Of a stretch of DNA of 64,000 bases, positions 52,975 through 61,636 are shown in pieces. The translations under genes and the position numbers were made by a program. Position 1 is the first letter of the stretch; the number at the start of each line of letters is the position of its first letter. The stretch covers positions 39,329-103,328 of the forward strand of contig CAYZJV010000001.1 in the NCBI GenBank assembly GCA_964478945.1, in the 5' to 3' direction. This DNA is from CAYZJV01 sp964478945 (lineage in GTDB: Bacteria; Spirochaetota; Spirochaetia; Sphaerochaetales; Sphaerochaetaceae). Under the pieces are notes generated by a model that was not told the DNA's origin, did no database searches, and worked only from the letters and a program-made list of their open reading frames with translations.

Positions 52975-53801
52975 AGTACATACTCTATCAATTGAAGAAC
53001 CATCCGCTGGCGATCGTGGGAATCGCGATCATCGTGTTCTGGTTGATCATGGCATTCTTCGGACCGTCGATGATCTCCTTCACCTACACGGCGATGGACT
53101 CTGAGCACCAGATGGCCGCCCCTGGAGAGAACGGACACCTGTTGGGTACCGATAGTCTGGGACGTGACCTCTTGGCCAGAATCATCTTCGGCAGTCGTTC
53201 CATCCTCACTGTCGCACTGCTTACCTCGATCTTCTCCACCTTCGTAGGAGTGGTCCTTGGATTTTCGGCAGGATATTTCGGAGGAAAGGCTGATTCGGTG
53301 TTCCTCAGGGCGATGGACATCCTTATGGCGATTCCTCCCTTGGTATTGTCGATGGTGATTCTCGGCATATTGGGCGATTCGAACATCGCGAGTCTGACGA
53401 TCATTGTTTCGATCGCATTCGTGCCCGCCACCGCAAGGGTATCGCGTGGTGTATTGTTGACGGAAAAAAGCCAGGAATACGTATCGGCTGCAAGAATACG
53501 GGGAGAGAGCCATCTCTACATCATGTTCGTCGAGATTCTTCCCAATACCACAGGACCGATCATCGTCGAGGCCACGGCTCGTTTCGCCTATTCGATCATG
53601 ATGGTGGCATCGTTGGGATTCCTGGGTGTCGGCATGCAACCTCCCACTCCGGACTGGGGAATGATGGTAATCGAGAACAAACCCATCATTTCGCAAGCCC
53701 CATGGGCTGTGTTGTTCCCGGCGTTGGCAATCGCCTCGTTGGTGATCGCCATTTCCATATTTTCTGACTTTGTCAGTAAGGTGTTGATACATGAACGATA
53801 A
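52971..53801 (+). CDS. ABC transporter permease, DppC/OppC type
   Basis: Second membrane subunit. I start at the ATG at 52971 because AAGGAGG lies just upstream and the reading frame overlaps the dppB stop; the 276-residue product has the OppC N-terminal helix, HLLGTDSLGRDLLARI and the coupling motif around AARIRGESHLYIMFVEILP. It overlaps the ATPase gene by 11 bp. Confidence 0.92.
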   Translation: MKYILYQLKNHPLAIVGIAIIVFWLIMAFFGPSMISFTYTAMDSEHQMAAPGENGHLLGTDSLGRDLLARIIFGSRSILTVALLTSIFSTFVGVVLGFSAGYFGGKADSVFLRAMDILMAIPPLVLSMVILGILGDSNIASLTIIVSIAFVPATARVSRGVLLTEKSQEYVSAARIRGESHLYIMFVEILPNTTGPIIVEATARFAYSIMMVASLGFLGVGMQPPTPDWGMMVIENKPIISQAPWAVLFPALAIASLVIAISIFSDFVSKVLIHER

Positions 53802-55776
53802 TATTTTGGAAATAGAGAATCTGCATGTCCGTTTCAAGACGTTCGATGGACTGTTCTCCGCGGTTAACAATGTATCGTTGACCCTCGGAACGAACGAATC
53901 CATCGGAATCATTGGTGAATCGGGATGCGGCAAGAGTACCCTCTCCTTTTCGGTGATGAGGTATCTTGCGAGCAATGCCTCGGTTGAGGGGGCGATCCGC
54001 TACAAAGGTGAGAATCTCCTCGATAAAACCGAGAACCAGATGGAGAAATACCGTGGCAACAGAATTGCTATGGTGTTCCAGAACCCCTACTCTTCCCTCA
54101 ATCCCGCTTTGACCATTGGGTTCCAATTGGATGAGGTCGGCATGCATCATCAGGGGCTTTCCAAAAAGAAGGCCCGTGAAGCAACGATAGATGCGTTGAC
54201 TTTGATGAACCTTGGAGACCCCAAGGGAATCGCAAGACGCTATCCCCACCAGGTCAGTGGAGGTATCCAGCAGCGCATCTGCATAGCCATGTCGTTGCTC
54301 TGTAGACCGGACCTGCTGATCCTCGACGAACCGACAACCGCATTGGATGTGACCACCGAGGCGGTGATCCTCGATTCCATCAAGGAGTTGAAGGATAAGC
54401 TTAACATGTCATTGATGTATATCTCACATGACATGGGGGTCATCAACAAGGTGGCCGAACAAGTGGTGGTCATGTACAGTGGCGAGATTGTCGAACGGGG
54501 ACCCAAGAATCTGATCTTCGAGAATCCCACCCATCCCTATACACGGGCATTGATCAATTGTATGCCGCGCGGTGGTGTGGTGAAGGAAAAGACCAAACTC
54601 AACACGATTCCCGGCTATGTGAAGCGCCGTGGTGCCAACGAGGGCGGTTGTCCGTTCATCGACCGTTGTGACAAGCGCAACGATACATGTGAAAGCAAAT
54701 ATGGTATGCGGCAGATCGGTGAGAAGCATTTCGCCGCGTGTGATCGTGCCTATGCGACCGATGTTCCCGACAAATTGAAGGAAAAGCTCATTCCCAAATC
54801 AAGGGAGGCCGAACAACCCTTCGATGAAAACGCAGAATTGCTCAAGGTGGAGGGGCTGCATAAGATCTACGGGACAAGGAGAAAAGTCTATGCCGTGAAC
54901 GGTATCGATTTTTCCGTGCATCCACGTTCGGTCATCGGAGTGGTCGGAGAATCGGGCTGTGGGAAATCCACCACAGGACATATGGTCTCGGGATTGTACA
55001 AACCCACCAAGGGAAGAATACTCTTCGGAGATACCGACATCTCCATCGCATGGAACAAAAGATCCAAGGAGACGCTGAAGGATATCCAACTTATTTTCCA
55101 GAATCCAGGCAGAAGCTTGAATCCTTCCCATACCGTTGAACAGATTATCGGTAGGGCCATGAAGAAGCTGGCGAATATGACCGATGCCGCCGAAAGACGA
55201 CAGAAGATCATCGATATCTTGAACAAGGTGGATCTTGGAAAGGATTATCTTGAGAAGAAACCTCGGCAACTCAGTGGAGGAGAACAGCAGAGGGTGGCGA
55301 TCGCCCGTGCCCTTTCGATTTCACCGAATCTCATCGTCTGCGATGAACCTACCAGTGCACTCGACGTTTCGGTACAGGCTTCGGTACTCAACCTGCTCAA
55401 TGATCTGCAGGTCGATACCCATGCCGCGTATATGTTCATTTCCCATGATTTGAATGTGATCAACTACCTCAGTGACTACATCATGGTCATGTATGCGGGA
55501 AAGATCGCGGAGTATGGAAAGCGGGACGAGGTGATGGAGCCTCCCTACCATCCCTATACCGAAGCATTGCTATCGGCGGTTCCCGAAGTTGATCCGACCA
55601 AGCAAAAGGAACCGATCGAGTTGCTGGGGCAATTGCCCGATCCTGCGAAGAAACCCAAAGGATGTCCATTCGCAGGCCGGTGCCATAGACAAGTGGGAGA
55701 GATCTGTGAGAAGGAGTATCCACCGATGGTGCGCTTTTCCGATAGCCACTACTACTTTTGCCATATCAAACCGTAA
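53791..55776 (+). CDS. Fused two-domain ABC transporter ATPase (DppD-DppF type)
   Basis: Both ATPases of the peptide transporter on one 661-residue chain. Domain 1 has GESGCGKST (42-50), signature VSGGIQQR and DEPTTALD; domain 2 has GESGCGKSTT (386-395), signature LSGGEQQR and DEPTSALD. Each ends in an oligo_HPY extension with cysteine-rich GCPF motifs (CPFIDRC and CPFAGRC). Usually these are two genes. The fusion fits a fixed 1:1 heterodimer. Its 3' end overlaps the convergent radical-SAM gene by 11 bp. Confidence 0.93.
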   Translation: MNDNILEIENLHVRFKTFDGLFSAVNNVSLTLGTNESIGIIGESGCGKSTLSFSVMRYLASNASVEGAIRYKGENLLDKTENQMEKYRGNRIAMVFQNPYSSLNPALTIGFQLDEVGMHHQGLSKKKAREATIDALTLMNLGDPKGIARRYPHQVSGGIQQRICIAMSLLCRPDLLILDEPTTALDVTTEAVILDSIKELKDKLNMSLMYISHDMGVINKVAEQVVVMYSGEIVERGPKNLIFENPTHPYTRALINCMPRGGVVKEKTKLNTIPGYVKRRGANEGGCPFIDRCDKRNDTCESKYGMRQIGEKHFAACDRAYATDVPDKLKEKLIPKSREAEQPFDENAELLKVEGLHKIYGTRRKVYAVNGIDFSVHPRSVIGVVGESGCGKSTTGHMVSGLYKPTKGRILFGDTDISIAWNKRSKETLKDIQLIFQNPGRSLNPSHTVEQIIGRAMKKLANMTDAAERRQKIIDILNKVDLGKDYLEKKPRQLSGGEQQRVAIARALSISPNLIVCDEPTSALDVSVQASVLNLLNDLQVDTHAAYMFISHDLNVINYLSDYIMVMYAGKIAEYGKRDEVMEPPYHPYTEALLSAVPEVDPTKQKEPIELLGQLPDPAKKPKGCPFAGRCHRQVGEICEKEYPPMVRFSDSHYYFCHIKP

Positions 55777-58243
55777 AGCTTGAGTAATCCTTCGGACCAT
55801 CTGCATAGGAACCGAGATAGAGCATTTCGCGGTGTATCTCCATTGATGAGAGCACCGCGAATTTATCCACATCCTTGCCGAAAAGGGTCTTGATGGGATT
55901 CTTCTCGCCGGTGAGGATCACTGTATACTCGGCATCGCCTGCAATGGTCAATTTCGCTACCGATACTCCCACACCACAACAATGGACCCATTCATCGAGT
56001 CTTCCAACCAGAGAAGGGTCCTGTACCTTGCTGATGGTATAGACACTCCCTCCCATATGCTTGCTGAGTGTGATTCTTCGGTCGGTATCGTAGGCAATCA
56101 TGCGGGTGAAGACGAAACCTTCCGATACCACACTATTCAACACGGCGAGTGTTTCTGCTTCAACCAACTCATCGCCTCCATGAATATCCACCAGCACTAC
56201 TTCCGCCTCACCTACGATTCCGGTGGAGAGTGGATTGACGAATTCCATTTTCGGCTTCGGATTGAAACCCTTTGTGAAGGCAACGGGAATGCCTGCCCTC
56301 TGGAAAGCCTGTTCGAAGATCCGCATCACATTGATATGGGAAATGAAGGAAGCCCTTCCCTGTTTTTTATAAAGGAACAACACCGGTCTTGATGCCTTAG
56401 TCGTTTCCGCTTCAATCAAACGCTTCGATCTCTCAAGTGGTTCCAAGGCTTGTGGCTCGGTGACAAAGTCATCGGTCACTTGATGGGTTCGTCCACAGAC
56501 CCCACAGTGCACCTCACAATCCGGGAGACACCGCTGGGTGAGAAGCGACTCTCTGGAAAGTTCCCACTCCCTGCGAAGGTAGGCTTTCGAAACACCAAGG
56601 GAGACCGAATCCCAAGGCAGCGGAGTCTTTGTATCGTATTCGGTATAGATCAACTTCTCCACATCGACATCGGATTCCTCCAAAGCCTGGTTCCAAAGAT
56701 CCATCCTCATATGCTCATGCCACGCATCGAGTCGGCAGCCCAAGCGATAGGCCTTTTCGACAAACGATGCAACCGTCCCATCCCCACGACTGATGATCCC
56801 TTCCAGATAGGATACATTCGGATCATGGTAGGAGACCTTGGCCCCCTTGATATGGTACTGGATGTCCTTTTTTATGTGGGAGAGATGCTCCTTTGCAAAG
56901 GCATGGTCCATCTGCTTCGCCCATTGGAAAGGTGTATGTGCTTTCGGTATGAATGTTCCGATGTTGATGTTCAAATTGATCCTGGTCGCATCCCATACCG
57001 TCTTGAGATATGCCACGATCGCTTCCCTCTCCTCATCGGGATCCGTGAACGGCAGTCCTACCATGAAATAGAATTTTGCCAAACGCCATCCCCTACCCTT
57101 GGCCTCTTTGATGATTGCCACCACATCCTCCACGGGGACTTCCTTGTTCATCGATTTTTGCCACTTGGACAGGGGTGTTTCGATGGCGAAGGTGAGACCA
57201 CTCTTGCGTACTTCAGACAACTGTTCGAGAATACCGAGGGAAAACGAGCTCACCTTCAAGGAAGGAAGTGAGAACGATACATGTTGCGGTGCGAACTCTT
57301 CATTCAATGTGCCGATGATCTTACCGATGTTGGGATGGTCCCCACTCGACAACGAGCTCAATGTAACGGTCCTGTATCCCAAATCATGCACATGTTGCGC
57401 CACTTGATTCCGTATCGATTCGAGTGGCATCTGCCGATAGGGCTTGTAGTATTGCCCCGCATGGCAGAAACGACATCCGTTTGGACAACCACGCATGATC
57501 TCCACCACACCATGGTCCTGGGCAACCTTGAAATGTGGTATCACATAATGGTCGAATCCAGCCGATACTTTGGTGGCGAAGTGGTCGTCGACCGAACGTA
57601 ATGCAAGACGTTTCCCAGGATACCAGAGGAAATCGAATTCCTGTAGTTTCGCTATGATGGCAGTTCTTGAATGTCCCTTCAGCTTCTCTTCCTTGATGCA
57701 TTGGATTACATCGGTCAAGCCGGCTTCGGCTTCTCCGATGTAGATGAAATCGAAGAAGGGTGCGAATGGAAGTGGATTGGTGACCGCCGGTCCACCGGCA
57801 ATCACAATGGGATGGTCGTCATTCCTTTGGTCCGCATGCAGTGGAATCCTTCCCAAATCAAGGACCTGAAGGATATTCGTGGCAGCCAATTCATACCCCA
57901 CCGACACACCCAGAAGATCCAACTCATCAAGGGGAATGCCATATTGCAAGGTATGCAGAGGCACATTGTGCGCACGCAACAGCTTCTCATAATCTGGAGC
58001 CACCGAGAAAACCCTATCACATGAGACTCCGTCTCCCATTGACGAGACCAGATCATGGAGAATCCTGATGGCATTGTTCGACATGCCGATCTCATAGAGA
58101 TCGGGAAAGCAGAGCCCAACATGAAAGTCCTGTTCCTCCAAAGTTTGAGCTCCATAGGCATATTCTCCACCGATATAACGGACGGGATTTTCAATGGTGA
58201 GCAATTCGTTTCCGAAGCGTGCGACAATATCGATCCTCTGCAT
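55766..58243 (-). CDS. B12-binding/radical SAM protein with C-terminal DUF2344
   Basis: A large fused protein of a family annotated TIGR03960 (radical SAM) plus TIGR03936/DUF2344. The N-terminal half has a B12-binding-like domain (about 35-200, LGVSVGYELAATNILQVL, GGPAVTNP) and a radical SAM core with CPNGCRFCHAG (Cys cluster near 250-260). The C-terminal 220 residues (about 605-825) are the DUF2344 region. Molecular role unknown; linkage to tRNA/rRNA genes elsewhere suggests RNA modification. The start at 58243 has GGAG 8 bases upstream, giving 825 residues. It follows rnpB directly. Confidence 0.85.
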   Translation of the reverse strand: MQRIDIVARFGNELLTIENPVRYIGGEYAYGAQTLEEQDFHVGLCFPDLYEIGMSNNAIRILHDLVSSMGDGVSCDRVFSVAPDYEKLLRAHNVPLHTLQYGIPLDELDLLGVSVGYELAATNILQVLDLGRIPLHADQRNDDHPIVIAGGPAVTNPLPFAPFFDFIYIGEAEAGLTDVIQCIKEEKLKGHSRTAIIAKLQEFDFLWYPGKRLALRSVDDHFATKVSAGFDHYVIPHFKVAQDHGVVEIMRGCPNGCRFCHAGQYYKPYRQMPLESIRNQVAQHVHDLGYRTVTLSSLSSGDHPNIGKIIGTLNEEFAPQHVSFSLPSLKVSSFSLGILEQLSEVRKSGLTFAIETPLSKWQKSMNKEVPVEDVVAIIKEAKGRGWRLAKFYFMVGLPFTDPDEEREAIVAYLKTVWDATRINLNINIGTFIPKAHTPFQWAKQMDHAFAKEHLSHIKKDIQYHIKGAKVSYHDPNVSYLEGIISRGDGTVASFVEKAYRLGCRLDAWHEHMRMDLWNQALEESDVDVEKLIYTEYDTKTPLPWDSVSLGVSKAYLRREWELSRESLLTQRCLPDCEVHCGVCGRTHQVTDDFVTEPQALEPLERSKRLIEAETTKASRPVLFLYKKQGRASFISHINVMRIFEQAFQRAGIPVAFTKGFNPKPKMEFVNPLSTGIVGEAEVVLVDIHGGDELVEAETLAVLNSVVSEGFVFTRMIAYDTDRRITLSKHMGGSVYTISKVQDPSLVGRLDEWVHCCGVGVSVAKLTIAGDAEYTVILTGEKNPIKTLFGKDVDKFAVLSSMEIHREMLYLGSYADGPKDYSSFTV

Positions 58244-58261
58244 GCAAGTTACTCCATTCAG

Positions 58262-58288
58262 CAAAGGAGCGTCCTCGACGGACGCTCC
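58262..58288 (-). terminator. Terminator-like hairpin downstream of rnpB
   Basis: A perfect 9-bp GC-rich stem GGAGCGTCC (58266-58274) / GGACGCTCC (58280-58288), followed on the minus strand by only three U residues. The radical-SAM start codon lies 19 bp beyond it, so that gene needs read-through or a start inside the hairpin region. Confidence 0.65.
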
Positions 58289-58302
58289 CTACTAATTAAA
58301 AA

Positions 58303-58640
58303 ATGGTGATCCGTAAGCCGGGTTCTGTCGTGTGCGGCCATCTATCTAGGCATTCCGTCTCCGAAATGCTCGAGCGACCTACCCGCAGGCTAAGGACGAA
58401 CAACCCACCTGCTGCTTGGTCTTGCTCCTGACGAGGTTTACCCTGCCATCGTTGTTGCCAACGATGCGGTGGGCCCTTACCCCACCATTTCACCCTTACC
58501 TGTCTCCAGGCGGTATATTTTCTGTGGCACTCTCTGTAGCCTTACGGCTCCCGGGCATTACCCGGCGTCATGTTCTGTGGAGCCCGGACTTTCCTCCCAT
58601 GTGGGCAGAACCCACATCGGCGACCGCATGGACCACCATA
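58303..58640 (-). ncRNA. rnpB: RNase P RNA (type A)
   Basis: Catalytic RNA that matures tRNA 5' ends. On the minus strand it contains the universal GAGGAAAGTCCGGGCTCC near the 5' end and the 3' ACAGAACCCGGCTTA, both landmark elements. Helix P1 closes the molecule: GGTGGTCC near the 5' end pairs with GGATCACC at the 3' end. Ends are estimated from P1 and the -10 box, so each may be off by a few bases. About 338 nt. Confidence 0.92.
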
Positions 58641-58645
58641 ATCGA

Positions 58646-58651
58646 ATACTA
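58646..58651 (-). promoter_or_regulatory. Predicted -10 of rnpB
   Basis: On the minus strand TAGTAT ends 6 bases before the first base of P1, overlapping the stop codon of the cdsZ-like gene. The -35 (CAGACG at 17 bp) is poor. Location is the main argument. Confidence 0.4.
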
Positions 58652-59455
58652 CAACAAATCCTCGAATTCGTCTGTATCGACGAAGTCGGCCAATCCAGCC
58701 TCTTCGATCTCATTCTCATCGATCGGCTGATCATTCTCATCGAGCAATTCGGAATCCTCCCAATAGAGGACACGACTGCAGTAGGGACAGAAACGGAAAT
58801 CGTCACCCTTATGCACATCGTTCACGAACTGTACCGGAAGCGTCATATGGCAGCCTTGACAGACGTTGCCATGCACCGGAACGATACCGACACCCGACTT
58901 GTTCTTGATGATTCGCTCGAATTTGAAGAGGATCGATTCATCGATTCCCGGTGTAAGGGAATCCTCTTGATTCTGCAGATCATCAAGTTCCTTCTGCTTT
59001 TGGGCAAGAAGCTGGTCCTTCTTATCGGTTTCGGTCTTTACCTCTTCTTCCTGGATCTCCATGAGCTGCTCATGTTCCTCAAGCTGCTCCTGAAGCTCGG
59101 AGAGGTACTTCTCCTTCGCCAAAAGGCTCTTTCTCAACGACTGTTCACGAGTGGAAGCATCCTTGATCTCCTTCTCCAACGCTTCGAATTCACGTTGGGT
59201 GGATATCAACTCCATTTGCTTCTCATAATTCTCGCGAGCCCTCTCAGCCTCATCCAAGGAAACCCGGAGAGCCTTCAACTCATCATGGGTCTTCTCCAAT
59301 TTCTCATGCTTCTCGATATAGGTCTTCTTACCTCTATTGAGCAACTCTTCCTTGGTCTCGAGCGTCCTGGGAATCTCCTTGATCTCTTCAAGCACGGCGA
59401 ATTTCTTGGCGAGAATGCCCTGAAGATCGCGAAGCTTGTCAAACACTTCCTGCAT
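58649..59455 (-). CDS. CdsZ-like coiled-coil zinc-ribbon protein
   Basis: Residues 1-165 form an almost continuous long coiled coil rich in Glu, Lys and Leu. The C-terminal zinc ribbon is C199-x2-C202-x20-C223-x2-C226 (CQGC...CPYC), then an acidic tail. This is the CT398/CdsZ architecture (DUF164-like, zf-RING_7); in Chlamydia CdsZ assists type III secretion and sigma-54, while homologues elsewhere are uncharacterised. The start at 59455 is preceded by a purine-rich GGAGAAGGTAT. It follows rpoD by 24 bp and so probably belongs to the dnaG-rpoD unit. Confidence 0.85.
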   Translation of the reverse strand: MQEVFDKLRDLQGILAKKFAVLEEIKEIPRTLETKEELLNRGKKTYIEKHEKLEKTHDELKALRVSLDEAERARENYEKQMELISTQREFEALEKEIKDASTREQSLRKSLLAKEKYLSELQEQLEEHEQLMEIQEEEVKTETDKKDQLLAQKQKELDDLQNQEDSLTPGIDESILFKFERIIKNKSGVGIVPVHGNVCQGCHMTLPVQFVNDVHKGDDFRFCPYCSRVLYWEDSELLDENDQPIDENEIEEAGLADFVDTDEFEDLL

Positions 59456-59479
59456 ATACCTTCTCCTGCCTTGTAGGTC

Positions 59480-61636
59480 CTAAATGAAATCCTTCAATCT
59501 ACGGCTCCGTTTCGGGTGCCTGAGACGACGCAAAGCCTTCGCTTCGATCTGCCTTATGCGCTCACGCGTCACCTCAAAATACAATCCCACCTCTTCCAGT
59601 GTCAATGAGTAACCGTCCTCAAGTCCAAAACGCATCTTGAGTACTTCCTGCTCACGGGGAGGCAGTGTCTCCAACACCTCCTGCAACTGCTCCTGCAATA
59701 GGGTGAATGCAGTTTGGGTGGCGGGATTCTCCACATCCTTGTCCTCGATGAAATCGCTGAGCAGGGAATCCTCCTCCTCTCCCACTGGAGTTTCGAGGCT
59801 GATGGGTTCCCTCGCGACGTTCTTCACCGCCTTCACCTTCTGTGCGGTCCAACCAAGTTTTTCCGCGACTTCCTCATCGGTGGGTTCCCTTCCATAGGTT
59901 TGCATGAGCATCCTCGATTCGCGGACAACCTTGTTGATCTGCTCAATCATATGCACAGGCACACGAATCGTCCTCGCCTGATCGGAGATGGAACGGGTGA
60001 TGGCCTGTCGAATCCACCATGTGGCATACGTGCTGAACTTGTATCCCTTGCGGTACTCGAACTTCTCGACAGCCTTGATCAACCCGATGTTTCCCTCCTG
60101 TACGAGATCGAAGAAGTGCAGTCCCCTATTGGTATACTTCTTGGCAATGCTCACCACGAGTCTCAGGTTGGCCTGGATCAGTCGATCCTTGGCACTCTTC
60201 ATCATCTCCCGGCCACGCATGATTTCCTTGGCGTTGGCGATGATGTCTTCACAGGATTCCTCGAATTCGTACTCGATGTTCTTCAACTCCTTGTCGGTAA
60301 GCTGTACATCGCGTATCAACTCCTTGATCCTGTCGGCACTCATGTTTAGGCGGTTTTCCACCTCAATCCTTTGCGAAGGAACGGCCAGGCTTCTTCCCAT
60401 AAGGCGAAGTTCACGCACGCTGCCCACGCCGAGTTGGTTCTCAATATGGGTCTTCTTCCTCTGCAAATCATAGATGCTTCGCTCGGCTGCAAGATATCGC
60501 TCGGTGAAGCCATTGATCTCCTCAGGCTGCATTTCAACCTTTGAGAGTTTCTTCATCAGAGTGCTGCGTTTCTTGCAAAAATTCTCATCCTTCAGAATCT
60601 CGCCACCGGTGGCGACAGTCTTCTTCTTCAGTTCAATATAGCTTTTAAGCGGAGACTGGATATCCTTGAGCGTCTCACGATAAAATTGGGCATACCGCTT
60701 CTGGTCATTCATCTTCTCCTTCAACTCTTTGGGAGAGAACTCGAGTTCCTCCTCATCGAAGCGGGTATTCACCACTTCCATAATGTCGTTGAAGCTCGAG
60801 ATGAGCACACCAGACTTGAGGATCACATCCTTGATGATCTCGGCACCCTCTTCCATTCGCTTGGAGAGCTCAACCTCCTGTTCCGCATTGAGCAGGTTTT
60901 CCCTGCCGATCTCACGGAGGTACAATCTGATGGGGTCGTCAACGGATGAATCGCTCTTGTCCGAACCAAGGATATTGCTGCGGCGACCACTTTCCCTATT
61001 GGAGTCCCGTTCCCCATCGTCCTCTATGTCCCTGATGGATTTTCGACGACCACCTTCATAGCCCCCGATCTCATCGAATGATCCCATATCGGCTTTGGAA
61101 TAGGCTTTGCCCAACTCCTCCTCATCCGAATCGTCCTCATCCTCGTCGTCATCGAGGTCCTCTTCCTCTTCAATCTCTTCGTCGTCCAATTCCTCATCAT
61201 GGTCGTCGATGAGCTTCTCGTCATCCAAATCGTCCACTGAGTGACGCGAACTTGAGATTCCTGAGATGTCGGTGAGATCCCCATCCATCATGGCATCTTC
61301 GAGATCTTCTTCGATCTCCTCTTCATCTTCGTCAAGCTCGTCCTCGATCAAGGGCTCGTCATCGATTTCATGTTCGTCCTCATGTTCGATTCCTTCCCGC
61401 TTCCTTGCCGCCTGCTCTTCCTCGATGTGTTTCAACAAATCGTTCTCCATATCCTCTTCGCTCACCAAAATCCCGTGTTGGGATTCCAATGAATTCAATA
61501 ATTCTTCCAAATAATGTTCATCATCCCGAAGGTCCTGTGGCAATATGCGACGCACCTCCTCCAATGAGAGGTGCCCGTCACGCTTTCCTTTTGCGACCAA
61601 CGTTGCGTAAAATTCTTGATTCTCCATTTCAGACAT
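59480..61636 (-). CDS. rpoD: RNA polymerase primary sigma factor
   Basis: Housekeeping sigma-70. The 718-residue protein has region 1.1, a very acidic insert (about 70-190, runs of Asp/Glu), region 1.2 (about 232-265, DDPIRLYLREIGREN), the non-conserved region, then 2.1-2.4 (NLRLVVSIAKKYTNRGLHFF region; FDLVQEGNIGLIKAVEKF), 3 and 4 (ending in LRRLRHPKRSRRLKDFI). It overlaps dnaG by 8 bp, the classic macromolecular-synthesis order. Confidence 0.96.
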   Translation of the reverse strand: MSEMENQEFYATLVAKGKRDGHLSLEEVRRILPQDLRDDEHYLEELLNSLESQHGILVSEEDMENDLLKHIEEEQAARKREGIEHEDEHEIDDEPLIEDELDEDEEEIEEDLEDAMMDGDLTDISGISSSRHSVDDLDDEKLIDDHDEELDDEEIEEEEDLDDDEDEDDSDEEELGKAYSKADMGSFDEIGGYEGGRRKSIRDIEDDGERDSNRESGRRSNILGSDKSDSSVDDPIRLYLREIGRENLLNAEQEVELSKRMEEGAEIIKDVILKSGVLISSFNDIMEVVNTRFDEEELEFSPKELKEKMNDQKRYAQFYRETLKDIQSPLKSYIELKKKTVATGGEILKDENFCKKRSTLMKKLSKVEMQPEEINGFTERYLAAERSIYDLQRKKTHIENQLGVGSVRELRLMGRSLAVPSQRIEVENRLNMSADRIKELIRDVQLTDKELKNIEYEFEESCEDIIANAKEIMRGREMMKSAKDRLIQANLRLVVSIAKKYTNRGLHFFDLVQEGNIGLIKAVEKFEYRKGYKFSTYATWWIRQAITRSISDQARTIRVPVHMIEQINKVVRESRMLMQTYGREPTDEEVAEKLGWTAQKVKAVKNVAREPISLETPVGEEEDSLLSDFIEDKDVENPATQTAFTLLQEQLQEVLETLPPREQEVLKMRFGLEDGYSLTLEEVGLYFEVTRERIRQIEAKALRRLRHPKRSRRLKDFI

